Below, in pieces: positions 23,956 through 32,066 of a DNA stretch of 64,000 nucleotides (positions are counted from its first letter, which is position 1; each line of letters begins with the position of its first letter). The notes under the pieces were generated by a model. It did not search any database. It was given only the letters and a program-made list of their open reading frames with translations, and was not told the DNA's origin. The position numbers and the translations under genes were made by a program. Source of the stretch: CAIMUS01 sp046347625 (GTDB lineage Bacteria > Pseudomonadota > Gammaproteobacteria > Competibacterales > Competibacteraceae); the NCBI GenBank assembly GCA_046347625.1, contig JAXMFU010000010.1, positions 14,954 to 78,953 on the forward strand, read 5' to 3'.

Positions 23956-25713
23956 TCATTTTTTCTTCTGTGGCAAATACAAATCGGTAATCGTCCCCTC
24001 GAACGCTTCCGCCGCCAGGCCGATACTCTCCGACAGGGTCGGATGGGGATGAATGGTCCTGCCGATATCCACCGCATCGCAGCCCATTTCGATCGCGAGT
24101 GCGCCTTCGGAGATCAAATCACCCGCTTGAGGACCGACAATACCCATGCCGATAATCCGGTCGGTTTCCTCGTCGAACAGAATTTTGGTCATGCCTTCGT
24201 CCCGGCCCATCGCCAGCGAGCGGCCGCTGGCCGACCAGGGGAATACACTTTTACCGTAGTTGATCCCCTGTCCCTTGGCCTCGATTTCGGTAAGACCCGC
24301 CCAGGCCACTTCCGGGTCGGTGTAGGCCACCGAGGGAATCACCCGGGCATCGAAATAGGCTTTCATTCCGGCGCAGGCTTCCGCCGCGACGTGGCCCTCG
24401 TGCATCGCCTTATGCGCCAGCAGCGGCTGGCCGACAATGTCGCCGATGGCGTAGATCTGCGGTACGCTGGTGCGCAGTTGCTTGTCCACCGCAATAAAAC
24501 CACGCTCGTTGACCATGACGCCGGCCTTGTCCGCGCCGATTTTATTGCCGTTGGGAACACGACCGACCGCCACCAGAATCCGGTCGAACCGTTCCGGTTC
24601 GGATGGCGCGTTCTCGCCCTCGAAGGTCACCCGCAGTCCCTCAGGGAGTGCTTCCACCCGAGTGACTTTGGTCTTGAGCATGATCTTTTCGTAACGCTGC
24701 TCGATCCGTTTTTGGAAAGGCCGGATCAGATCCCGATCGGCGCCCGGCATCAGCCCGTCCAGCATCTCTACCACGGTGATTTGCGAACCCAGGGCATGAT
24801 AAACCGTGGCCATTTCCAGACCGATAATACCGCCGCCCAGCACCAGCAGACGCTTGGGGATATCCGGCAATTCGAGGGCGCCGGTGGAATCCATGATCCG
24901 GGGATCGTCGGGAATAAAGGGCAGTTTCACCGGCTGGGAACCGGCGGCAATAATGGCCTGCTCGAAGCGAATCACGCGGCGCTGGCCGTCTTTGTCGGTC
25001 ACTTCCAGATGATGCGGGTCCAGAAATTGACCCACGCCGGTGACGACCTGTACCTTGCGCTGCCTGGCCATGCCGGCAAGGCCGCCGGTCAGCCGATTGA
25101 CAACACCATCTTTCCAATCGCGTACAGCGTCCAGATCGATTTCCGGTGGGCTGAATTTCAAACCATGCCGAGCGAACTCCCGGGTCTCGTCGATAATTTT
25201 GGCGACATGCAGCAGTGCCTTGGACGGAATGCAGCCGACATTCAGGCAGACTCCGCCCAAGGTCGGATACCGCTCCACCAGCACGGTCTGTTTACCCAGA
25301 TCGGCGGCCCGGAAGACAGCGCTGTAGCCGCCGGGACCGGCACCGAGCACCAGTACTTCGGTTTGTAGGTCCTCGCCACCGCTGTAGGCGCTTGCCGTCG
25401 AGGCAGGAGTGTGCATGGCCGATGCGGGTGTGGAATCCAGCGCCGGTTTCGGCTGGGCCGGTGCGCTTTCCTGTGCCACTTCCAGCAACAGGATCGGATC
25501 GCCCTGAGAAACCTTGTCGCCCACCTTGACCCTGATTTCCTGTACCTTACCGGCACGCGGGGAGGGAACTTCCATGGAGGCTTTATCGCTTTCCAGGACG
25601 ATCAGCGGCGTTTCCTGTTCGATGGTATCACCGGGCTTGACCATCACTTCGATGATGGGAACGCCCTTGAAGTCGCCGATATCGGGAACCTTGATTTCTT
25701 CGATGGTGCTCAT
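23956..25713 (-). CDS. lpdA: Dihydrolipoyl dehydrogenase with N-terminal lipoyl domain
   Basis: A 585-residue E3 subunit of the pyruvate dehydrogenase complex. Residues 1-80 form a biotinyl/lipoyl domain with the lipoylated K44 in ESDKASMEVP. An Ala/Pro/Ser-rich linker follows (80-115). Then comes the flavoprotein: FAD-binding VLGAGPGGYSAVF, redox pair C156 and C161 in GGVCLNVGCIPSK, NAD-binding LVLGGGIIGLEMATVY, and the C-terminal dimer domain with HPHPTLSES. Fused lipoyl-E3 proteins occur in several proteobacteria. The aceE/aceF partners are not in this window; the gene stands alone. Confidence 0.96.
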   Translation of the reverse strand: MSTIEEIKVPDIGDFKGVPIIEVMVKPGDTIEQETPLIVLESDKASMEVPSPRAGKVQEIRVKVGDKVSQGDPILLLEVAQESAPAQPKPALDSTPASAMHTPASTASAYSGGEDLQTEVLVLGAGPGGYSAVFRAADLGKQTVLVERYPTLGGVCLNVGCIPSKALLHVAKIIDETREFARHGLKFSPPEIDLDAVRDWKDGVVNRLTGGLAGMARQRKVQVVTGVGQFLDPHHLEVTDKDGQRRVIRFEQAIIAAGSQPVKLPFIPDDPRIMDSTGALELPDIPKRLLVLGGGIIGLEMATVYHALGSQITVVEMLDGLMPGADRDLIRPFQKRIEQRYEKIMLKTKVTRVEALPEGLRVTFEGENAPSEPERFDRILVAVGRVPNGNKIGADKAGVMVNERGFIAVDKQLRTSVPQIYAIGDIVGQPLLAHKAMHEGHVAAEACAGMKAYFDARVIPSVAYTDPEVAWAGLTEIEAKGQGINYGKSVFPWSASGRSLAMGRDEGMTKILFDEETDRIIGMGIVGPQAGDLISEGALAIEMGCDAVDIGRTIHPHPTLSESIGLAAEAFEGTITDLYLPQKKK

Positions 25714-25873
25714 GAATGGTTCGTCCTGGTTGGGGCAGGGAGGAAAAGGATTACGGTCAGTCTAGCCTGGAAACATTAGGCAGCCCGGCTTGTGCTCTGT
25801 TCGCATGGACTGGTTTTTTTCCAATAAGGTCCGCCGCCGTGCAATCCACACTCGCTCGATACGCCTCCCTACC

Positions 25874-26926
25874 TTAGGAAGCGCTTTCGACCGCATACGG
25901 CAGTGGCGCAAATTCTAACTTCGCACCCTGCCCGTCGCCCAGCAATACCGTGCCATTTTCGGCGTACTCTATTACAACCACGGCCAGCACTTCAGAGCCG
26001 CCATCAGGATGGCGACAAGCATCGACAAGAGTGCCGACAGACTGACCGGCACCGGCCTGGGGGGAGAACAGTTCATCGCCCGCTTCAGGCGGGACCGGGC
26101 TCTCGACATGGGCACGATACATCCGCCGCTTGAGCTTGCCCAGATGTTGGGTGCGGGCTACGATTTCCTGGCCGGTATAGCAGCCCTTGCGAAAGCTCAC
26201 TCCATCGAGTAACTGGAGATTGACCATCTGCGGCACAAACATCTCGGTCGTGGCCGGATAAATGTTGGGTATGCCCGCCAGTATATCCAGCAACCGCCAG
26301 GGCTCGGCGCCGGCGAGCGTAACGCGCGGGGCCAATTGCTCCCACAGCACGGTCATCGCCTCCAGCTTGCCGTACAACTCGAACCGGGGTGATAGACCCG
26401 GCACTCGGATCATGATCATATCGGCCTGCTGCACGACCTCATCCAACTGGACAGGCGCTACTCCCGGCGTTTCCTGCAACAGCGACCAGGCACCGGGACC
26501 CGTCAGGCCCGCCTGTATCAAGAACGCGCTCGCATCTTCTAAAGTCACCTTGGCCCTTAATACGAACAGCCGCAAGCGCTTGAGCATCGGCTCGACTGTT
26601 TCCAGCGGCAAGCGCAGATAATAGCTGTCGCCGCAGCGAAACACTCGGAAACAGGCCAGCATCCGTCCCCGAGGCGTGCAATAAGCGCTCAACTGGCTCC
26701 GCTCCGGCGTTACCTGCCGCACATCGTTGGTGAACTGGCCTTGTAAAAAGGTCTCCGCATCGACACCCTTCACTGCAATCAGGCCCTGCCGTCCAGCAAG
26801 CGCACAGAGGATATCGCCGGCCACAGCCGCGCGCAGTTCCCGTTCAGGCGGATCGAACCGCACACTCCCGTCTTCACCGGCCACGGCGCCCAACCCACTC
26901 AGAAAGCTCAGCCATTTTTCGCTCAT
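25874..26926 (-). CDS. ygfZ: YgfZ/GcvT-family folate-binding protein
   Basis: A 350-residue GcvT-like protein with the YgfZ signature KGCYTGQEIVART containing C249. YgfZ binds folate and supports repair or assembly of some iron-sulfur proteins. The position beside the succinate dehydrogenase cluster, whose SdhB needs three clusters, is suggestive; in E. coli ygfZ is near sdhE (ygfY) as well. It is transcribed divergently from sdhAF4, leaving a 160-base promoter region. Confidence 0.93.
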   Translation of the reverse strand: MSEKWLSFLSGLGAVAGEDGSVRFDPPERELRAAVAGDILCALAGRQGLIAVKGVDAETFLQGQFTNDVRQVTPERSQLSAYCTPRGRMLACFRVFRCGDSYYLRLPLETVEPMLKRLRLFVLRAKVTLEDASAFLIQAGLTGPGAWSLLQETPGVAPVQLDEVVQQADMIMIRVPGLSPRFELYGKLEAMTVLWEQLAPRVTLAGAEPWRLLDILAGIPNIYPATTEMFVPQMVNLQLLDGVSFRKGCYTGQEIVARTQHLGKLKRRMYRAHVESPVPPEAGDELFSPQAGAGQSVGTLVDACRHPDGGSEVLAVVVIEYAENGTVLLGDGQGAKLEFAPLPYAVESAS

Positions 26927-27086
26927 ACTTTACCCTTTACCTTGTCATTGCGCTCTTGGATAAGCACTAGCATAATGCTTTAGTGACAACCCTGATATTG
27001 CCGCGAACAATCCTTGTTTTTTATGGTCATTTAGACAGCCTACCCGCTGAAAACCAACGATCTACGCGCTTGAAGCGAGCCCTGCC

Positions 27087-27263
27087 ATGAGTACCAAAAA
27101 AAAATCCCCGGAATCCCTGCCGGAGGTGACCGACAACGAACCGCCGGCCCCCGACCAATCCTCAGCGCCAACGCCTCGACCCAAGGAGATCGGCGGTCCC
27201 AAGGGGCCTGAACCGACCCGCTACGGCGATTGGGAGAAAGCCGGGCGGTGCATCGATTTCTGA
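27087..27263 (+). CDS. SDHAF4-like (DUF1674) succinate dehydrogenase assembly factor
   Basis: A 58-residue protein with a disordered Pro/Ser-rich first half and the family signature EIGGPKGPEPTRYGDWEKAG ending in RCIDF at the C-terminus. Mitochondrial SDHAF4 binds flavinated SdhA and helps it join SdhB, limiting reactive oxygen release. Bacterial homologues (DUF1674) are best known in alphaproteobacteria. Placement 161 bases before sdhC strongly supports the same role here. Confidence 0.9.
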   Translation: MSTKKKSPESLPEVTDNEPPAPDQSSAPTPRPKEIGGPKGPEPTRYGDWEKAGRCIDF

Positions 27264-27424
27264 CCTATCCTAACTTTCCGGCCACTGCACCGGCTTATTT
27301 CCAGACGGACGGGAAGACGAGCCATTTCTAAGTGAAGCCGTAAAAATGGTAAGATAACTAAGTACCTCCCTGCTTCCCTCCCTACAAAAAACGACCTTCT
27401 TGCGACAGTGTAACGAGGTGAACA

Positions 27425-27802
27425 ATGGCAACCAACGAGCGGCCGCTTTCGCCGCATCTACAAATCTATAAACCCCAACTCACATCAGTCTTATCCATCC
27501 TGCACCGGGCGACCGGTGTCTTCCTGACCATCGGTACCGTGATGATCAGTTATTGGCTGGTCGCCGCGGCTTCCGGCCCCGAAGCGTATGAACATGCCCA
27601 GGGTGTCATCGGCTCGATGCTGGGGCAACTCCTGCTGTTCTTTTGGACACTGGCCTTGTTCTACCATTTCTGCAACGGCATCCGTCACTTGGTCTGGGAT
27701 GCCGGCTATGGCCTCGATATCGAGTCCGTTTACCGGTCCGGCCGGCATGTGATCTGGGTTCCTATCGTGTTGACCCTGATCTGCTGGATGATTGCGGCCT
27801 GA
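27425..27802 (+). CDS. sdhC: Succinate dehydrogenase cytochrome b556 subunit
   Basis: A 125-residue membrane anchor of complex II. It carries RPLSPHLQIYKPQLTSVLSI, the quinone-site segment, and HRATG with a conserved His, followed by three hydrophobic helices, the last ending at the C-terminus. FYHFCNGIRHLVWDAG holds the heme-ligand histidine. A GAGGTG ribosome site precedes the ATG by 6 bases. First gene of sdhCDAB; its stop lies 13 bases before sdhD. Confidence 0.96.
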   Translation: MATNERPLSPHLQIYKPQLTSVLSILHRATGVFLTIGTVMISYWLVAAASGPEAYEHAQGVIGSMLGQLLLFFWTLALFYHFCNGIRHLVWDAGYGLDIESVYRSGRHVIWVPIVLTLICWMIAA

Positions 27803-27815
27803 GGGGGGAAAGTCG

Positions 27816-28196
27816 ATGAGTTTACGTACACCGATCGGCCGTGCTCGCGGTCTTGGTTCCGCCAAAGAAGGCGTTGCCCACTGGTGGGCACAACGGGTCA
27901 CCGCCGTGGCCCTGGTGCCGCTGACCCTGTGGTTCGTGATTTCGCTGCTCTTCATGGCTCGCGCCGATTATGAATCCTTGCAGGCATGGATCGCTCAGCC
28001 GCTCGTTACCGTGCTGCTGGTGGCTTTCCTGTTCAGCCTGTTCTACCACACCATCTTGGGCATGCAGGTGGTGATCGAAGACTATGTTCACCAGGAAGGG
28101 GCCAAATTCGTATCCCTGATGGTGATGAAGTTTCTGCTCATCTTATTGGGCGGTTCCGCCGTTATCGCCGTGTTGCGCATCGCCTTCGGAGGCTGA
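27816..28196 (+). CDS. sdhD: Succinate dehydrogenase hydrophobic membrane anchor
   Basis: A 126-residue subunit from the ATG at 27816, which has a GGGGGAAAG ribosome site; the frame is open 24 bases further but without support. GSAKEGVAHWWAQRVTAVAL begins the first helix, and FYHTILGMQVVIEDYVH carries the heme-ligand His and the quinone-site Asp-Tyr. Three transmembrane helices are visible. It holds sdhAB on the membrane together with sdhC. Confidence 0.95.
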   Translation: MSLRTPIGRARGLGSAKEGVAHWWAQRVTAVALVPLTLWFVISLLFMARADYESLQAWIAQPLVTVLLVAFLFSLFYHTILGMQVVIEDYVHQEGAKFVSLMVMKFLLILLGGSAVIAVLRIAFGG

Positions 28197-28204
28197 GAGC
28201 TCGC

Positions 28205-29995
28205 ATGTCTGACGCTTATAAGTTGACTGATCATTATTACGACGTCGTGGTCGTGGGCGCCGGCGGGGCCGGTCTGCGCGCGACCTTCGGCATGGCTGCC
28301 AAGGGCCTGGCGACCGCCGCTATTACCAAAGTGTTCCCGACCCGCAGTCATACGGTCGCCGCCCAAGGCGGTATTTCCGCCGCTCTCGGCAATATGGGGC
28401 CGGACAAGTGGCAGTGGCATATGTACGACACGGTCAAAGGTTCGGACTGGCTGGGCGATCAGGATGCCATCGAATACATGTGCCGCGAGGCGATCCCCGC
28501 CATCATCGAACTGGAGCACTATGGCGTTCCCTTTTCCCGCACCGAGGAAGGCAAAATCTACCAGCGTCCCTTCGGGGGCATGACCACCAATTTCGGTCAG
28601 GGTATTGCCCAGCGCACTTGCGCGGCGGCCGATCGTACCGGCCATGCCATGCTGCATACCCTGTATCAGCAATCCCTGAAACACGACGCCCGCTTTTATA
28701 TCGAATACTTCGCCATCGATCTGATCATGGATGAAGACGGCGTCTGTCGCGGCGTTCTTGCCTGGGATCTGACGACCGGCACGCTGCATTGTTTCCATGC
28801 TCACATGACCGTGCTGGCCACCGGTGGTTACGGTCGGGCCTATTTTTCCTGTACCTCCGCCCATACCTGTACCGGCGATGGTAATGGCATGGTGCTGCGC
28901 GCCGGCCTGCCCTTGCAGGATATGGAGTTCGTACAATTCCATCCGACCGGTATTTATGGTTCCGGCTGCCTGATCACCGAAGGTGTGCGTGGCGAAGGTG
29001 GCTACCTGACCAATTCCCTGGGCGAGCGCTTTATGGAACGCTATGCTCCCAACGCCAAGGACCTGGCCTCCCGCGACGTGGTCAGCCGTTCCATGACGCT
29101 GGAAATCCGCGAAGGTCGGGGCGTGGGTGACCATAAGGACCATATTCATCTGCATCTGGAACACCTGGGGCCGGAGGTTATCCATGAGCGGCTGCCCGGC
29201 ATCGCCGAATCCGCCAAGATCTTCGCCAACGTCGATGTCACCAAGGAACCCATTCCGGTGCTGCCCACCGTGCATTACAACATGGGCGGAATTCCGACCA
29301 ACTATCGGGGCGAGGTGGTGACCCTGCAAGACGGCAATCCGGATGCCGTCGTGCCCGGCCTGATGGCCATCGGCGAGGCCGCCTGCGTCTCGGTGCACGG
29401 CGCCAATCGCCTGGGTTCCAACTCTCTGCTGGATCTGGTGGTGTTTGGCCGTTCCGCCGCCAATCGCTGCGCCGAGTTGATCAAACCCGGCCAATCGCAC
29501 CGAGCCTGGCCGGCGGGTGCGGTGGACAACATTCTTACCCGGTTCGATCGCCTGCGTCATGCCAAAGGCAGGACTTCGACCGCCGAACTAAGACTGAAGA
29601 TGCAGCGCAATATGCAGAACAACGCCGCCGTATTCCGGATGGAAGAATCGCTGGCGGAAGGGGTCAAACAACTGGATGAAAACTTCCGTAATTTCGCCGA
29701 TATCCGGAGCACCGATCGCAGCCTGATCTTCAATACCGATCTGGCGGAAACCATGGAACTGGAGAATCTGCTGGGGTGCGCGGTGGTCACCGTCAACTCC
29801 GCCCTTAACCGTAAGGAAAGCCGAGGCGCGCATGCCCGCGAAGACTATCCCGATCGGGACGACGAGAACTGGATGAAACATACCGTGTGCTGGCTGGATG
29901 AAAACGGCAAGGTGAAAATCGACTATCGCCCGGTGCATACCTATACGCTGACGGACGAGGTGGAATACATTCAACCCAAGAAGCGTGTTTACTGA
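28205..29995 (+). CDS. sdhA: Succinate dehydrogenase flavoprotein subunit
   Basis: A 596-residue flavoprotein oxidising succinate to fumarate. The ATG at 28205 starts MSDAYKLTDHYYDVVVVGAG; the longer frame upstream lies inside sdhD and is not used. The FAD-binding VVVGAGGAGLRA, the covalent-FAD His in RSHTVAAQGG, the catalytic HPTGIYGSGCLITEG and RVGSNSLL-like RLGSNSLLDLVVFG are all present. It ends 14 bases before sdhB. The assembly proteins SdhE (flavinylation) and SDHAF4 are encoded in the same cluster. Confidence 0.97.
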   Translation: MSDAYKLTDHYYDVVVVGAGGAGLRATFGMAAKGLATAAITKVFPTRSHTVAAQGGISAALGNMGPDKWQWHMYDTVKGSDWLGDQDAIEYMCREAIPAIIELEHYGVPFSRTEEGKIYQRPFGGMTTNFGQGIAQRTCAAADRTGHAMLHTLYQQSLKHDARFYIEYFAIDLIMDEDGVCRGVLAWDLTTGTLHCFHAHMTVLATGGYGRAYFSCTSAHTCTGDGNGMVLRAGLPLQDMEFVQFHPTGIYGSGCLITEGVRGEGGYLTNSLGERFMERYAPNAKDLASRDVVSRSMTLEIREGRGVGDHKDHIHLHLEHLGPEVIHERLPGIAESAKIFANVDVTKEPIPVLPTVHYNMGGIPTNYRGEVVTLQDGNPDAVVPGLMAIGEAACVSVHGANRLGSNSLLDLVVFGRSAANRCAELIKPGQSHRAWPAGAVDNILTRFDRLRHAKGRTSTAELRLKMQRNMQNNAAVFRMEESLAEGVKQLDENFRNFADIRSTDRSLIFNTDLAETMELENLLGCAVVTVNSALNRKESRGAHAREDYPDRDDENWMKHTVCWLDENGKVKIDYRPVHTYTLTDEVEYIQPKKRVY

Positions 29996-30009
29996 GAGGT
30001 CAAGACCTT

Positions 30010-30789
30010 ATGGCCGAGTTCAAATTGCCTGCGAATTCCAGGGTTGTCAGAGGCAAGACCTACTACAGCTCCGGGACTGCGAAGAACCTCAAGAATTTCC
30101 AGATTTACCGCTGGGATCCCGACAGTGGTGAAAATCCCCGGATCGATACCTATCAGGTCGATATCGGCAACTGTGGCCCGATGGTGCTGGATGCCCTGAT
30201 CAAGATCAAAAATGAAATCGATCCGACTTTGACCTTCCGCCGTTCCTGCCGCGAGGGTATTTGCGGGTCCTGTGCCATGAACATCGCCGGCACCAATACC
30301 CTGGCATGTATCAAGGCTATCGAAGAGATCCAGGGAGATGTCCAGATTTACCCCTTGCCCCATATGCCGGTGATCAAGGATCTGGTGCCCGATCTGACGC
30401 ATTTCTTTGCGCAGTATGCCTCCATCAAACCCTGGCTGATGGCCCAAACCCCGCCGCCGCCGGACCGGGAACGACTGCAATCCAAAGAAGAGCGCGCCCA
30501 GCTGGATGGCCTGTACGAGTGCATTCTGTGCGCCTGCTGCTCCACCAGTTGCCCCAGCTACTGGTGGAACAGCGACCGCTACCTGGGCCCCGCCATTCTG
30601 TTGCAGGCGTATCGCTGGATTGCCGACAGTCGCGATGAGTTCACCGGTGAGCGCCTGGACGATCTGGAAGATCCGTTCCGGCTGTACCGCTGTCATACGA
30701 TTATGAACTGCGCGAGGACCTGCCCCAAGAGCCTCAATCCCGGTAAGGCGATTGCGGAAATCAAGAAGTTAATGGTCGAGCGGCGTTAA
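30010..30789 (+). CDS. sdhB: Succinate dehydrogenase iron-sulfur subunit
   Basis: A 259-residue subunit with three Fe-S clusters. The 2Fe-2S ligands are in SCREGICGSCAMNIAGTNTL plus the downstream C. The C-terminal ferredoxin domain shows CILCACCSTSCPSYWWN and CHTIMNCARTCPKSLNPGKA, binding the 3Fe-4S and 4Fe-4S clusters. Length is slightly above the E. coli protein owing to a longer N-terminus. It is followed by sdhE. Confidence 0.97.
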   Translation: MAEFKLPANSRVVRGKTYYSSGTAKNLKNFQIYRWDPDSGENPRIDTYQVDIGNCGPMVLDALIKIKNEIDPTLTFRRSCREGICGSCAMNIAGTNTLACIKAIEEIQGDVQIYPLPHMPVIKDLVPDLTHFFAQYASIKPWLMAQTPPPPDRERLQSKEERAQLDGLYECILCACCSTSCPSYWWNSDRYLGPAILLQAYRWIADSRDEFTGERLDDLEDPFRLYRCHTIMNCARTCPKSLNPGKAIAEIKKLMVERR

Positions 30790-30844
30790 CATGAGTACTG
30801 CGGGGTCTCTCCCCATCTGGGGAGAGACCCAAGCGGAGGTGCCT

Positions 30845-31087
30845 GTGAGCGAACGAGCCAAATTACGCTGGCGTTGCCGGCGTGGGATGAAAGAAGTCGA
30901 TGTGCTGTTGCTGGGCTATCTGGAGCGGCACTATGATACCGCTCCGGCTGAAGAGCGCCGCCTTTTCGCTGACCTGCTGGAATTGCAAGACCCGCAATTA
31001 CATGCCTATCTCATCGGCCTGGAAGCACCGGCGGATCCTGCCGTCGCTCGGGTCATCGGTAAGATTCGTGCCGCCGCTCACGCTTGA
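30845..31087 (+). CDS. sdhE: FAD assembly factor SdhE
   Basis: An 80-residue protein required for covalent FAD attachment to SdhA. The signature RGMKE lies at 13-17. I choose the GTG at 30845 because GGAGG stands 5 bases upstream and the protein then begins like E. coli SdhE. The ATG at 30791 has no ribosome site and would add 18 residues that do not fit the family. Its 3' end overlaps the ygfX start by 20 bases. Confidence 0.9.
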   Translation: MSERAKLRWRCRRGMKEVDVLLLGYLERHYDTAPAEERRLFADLLELQDPQLHAYLIGLEAPADPAVARVIGKIRAAAHA

Positions 31088-31493
31088 GTTGGTTCCCTCG
31101 CGCCGCCTTGTCGTTATTCTTATCACCTGCCATTGCCTAGCCTGGGTCGGCCTGATTTTTTCCAACCTATCCCCGGCGATCCGTCTGTCGCTGGGCGCTT
31201 GCATCGGCGCTTCCCTGTTGTTCCAGTACGCTCGCTATGGCAACTCGCGCAGCCGTTGGTTTATCGACGGGATCGGTTGCTCCCGCGACGGTCAATGGAC
31301 TTTGCGCAGCGCCGCCGGTACTCTAAAAACTGTAGAATTGTTAAGCAGTTATGTCTATTTTTCCGCTGTGATATTGACTTTTGCAGCAGGCAAATTCCGC
31401 CTCTATCCGCTCGTCGTATTACCGGATTCGGCCGATCCAGATTCTGTTCGGCGCCTGCGAGTATGGCTGCAAAATTCATCGTCTCCCTCTTGA
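31068..31493 (+). CDS. ygfX: YgfX-family membrane protein
   Basis: A 141-residue protein of the YgfX (CptA) family, beside sdhE as in E. coli. The GTG at 31068 gives MPPLTLELVPSRRLVVIL, the family N-terminus, overlapping sdhE by 20 bases. Two transmembrane helices (about 14-33 and 40-57) precede a cytoplasmic beta-rich domain ending RRLRVWLQNSS. In E. coli YgfX has been reported as a toxin acting on cell-shape proteins, and as an sdhE-linked protein. Which applies here is open. Confidence 0.8.
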   Translation: MPPLTLELVPSRRLVVILITCHCLAWVGLIFSNLSPAIRLSLGACIGASLLFQYARYGNSRSRWFIDGIGCSRDGQWTLRSAAGTLKTVELLSSYVYFSAVILTFAAGKFRLYPLVVLPDSADPDSVRRLRVWLQNSSSPS

Positions 31494-31597
31494 CTTTGCG
31501 TCAATCCCCTTTTTCAGGGAAAGAGTCGGTAATTTTTTTTAACCCTGAAATCGATTAAGATAATCATTTATCGCAAAGCAGCGAGCGAGTGCCTGCC

Positions 31598-31906
31598 ATG
31601 GTAGACCAGACAATTGAACGAAGAGCGTTTGCCCGCATAGAGATCAATTCTACTATCGAATACTTCCTGGATAACAGGAACACACCTCTGGCAGGAATGC
31701 TCGACAATATGAGTCCCGGAGGCTTCCTGCTGTGGACTGAACAGACACTTCCTTTGGGAGCCAAGGTATTCATTGCTATTGACTCCGATAAAGAGGTGGA
31801 AGCACCCATCGAGATCACCGCCACCGTCATCCGCATCAATGATGAAAAACTCGGGGCGAATTTCGGCTACGGCTGCCTGATCGAAGACGTGATCGAAGTC
31901 TCATAG
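31598..31906 (+). CDS. PilZ-domain protein
   Basis: A protein of about 102 residues from the ATG at 31598; a GTG three codons upstream is also possible. The PilZ c-di-GMP-binding pattern is present: ERRAFARIEIN (RxxxR-like motif, here RRAFAR) and LDNMSPGGFLL (D/NxSxxG). Single-domain PilZ proteins act as c-di-GMP receptors in motility or polysaccharide control. It has its own promoter region and no operon partner. Confidence 0.87.
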   Translation: MVDQTIERRAFARIEINSTIEYFLDNRNTPLAGMLDNMSPGGFLLWTEQTLPLGAKVFIAIDSDKEVEAPIEITATVIRINDEKLGANFGYGCLIEDVIEVS

Positions 31907-31951
31907 CCCTATACAATAACTAAGTGATGGATTAAATTTTTTTCCATAGAA

Positions 31952-32019
31952 GTAGGGTGCATCCTACGCACCCTCCCCTTTTCCCCGGACGCAATAACGG
32001 TGTGCAGAACACACCCTAC
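31952..32019. repeat. Palindromic repeat, GTAGGGTGC family
   Basis: GTAGGGTGCATCCTACGCACC on the left and GTGTGCAGAACACACCCTAC on the right. A relative lies at 42879. It lies between the convergent PilZ and UbiB-like genes. Confidence 0.8.
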
Positions 32020-32066
32020 GCGGCCAGCCGTTAATGGTAGCGCAGGAAGCAATTTCGTATCCGTTC

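Noticed and set aside
24043..25368. Long plus-strand frame opposite lpdA (and similar ones opposite fumA, sdhA and acs)
   Set aside because: They mirror codon-biased high-GC genes; their translations show no domains, while the opposite strand encodes well-known enzymes.
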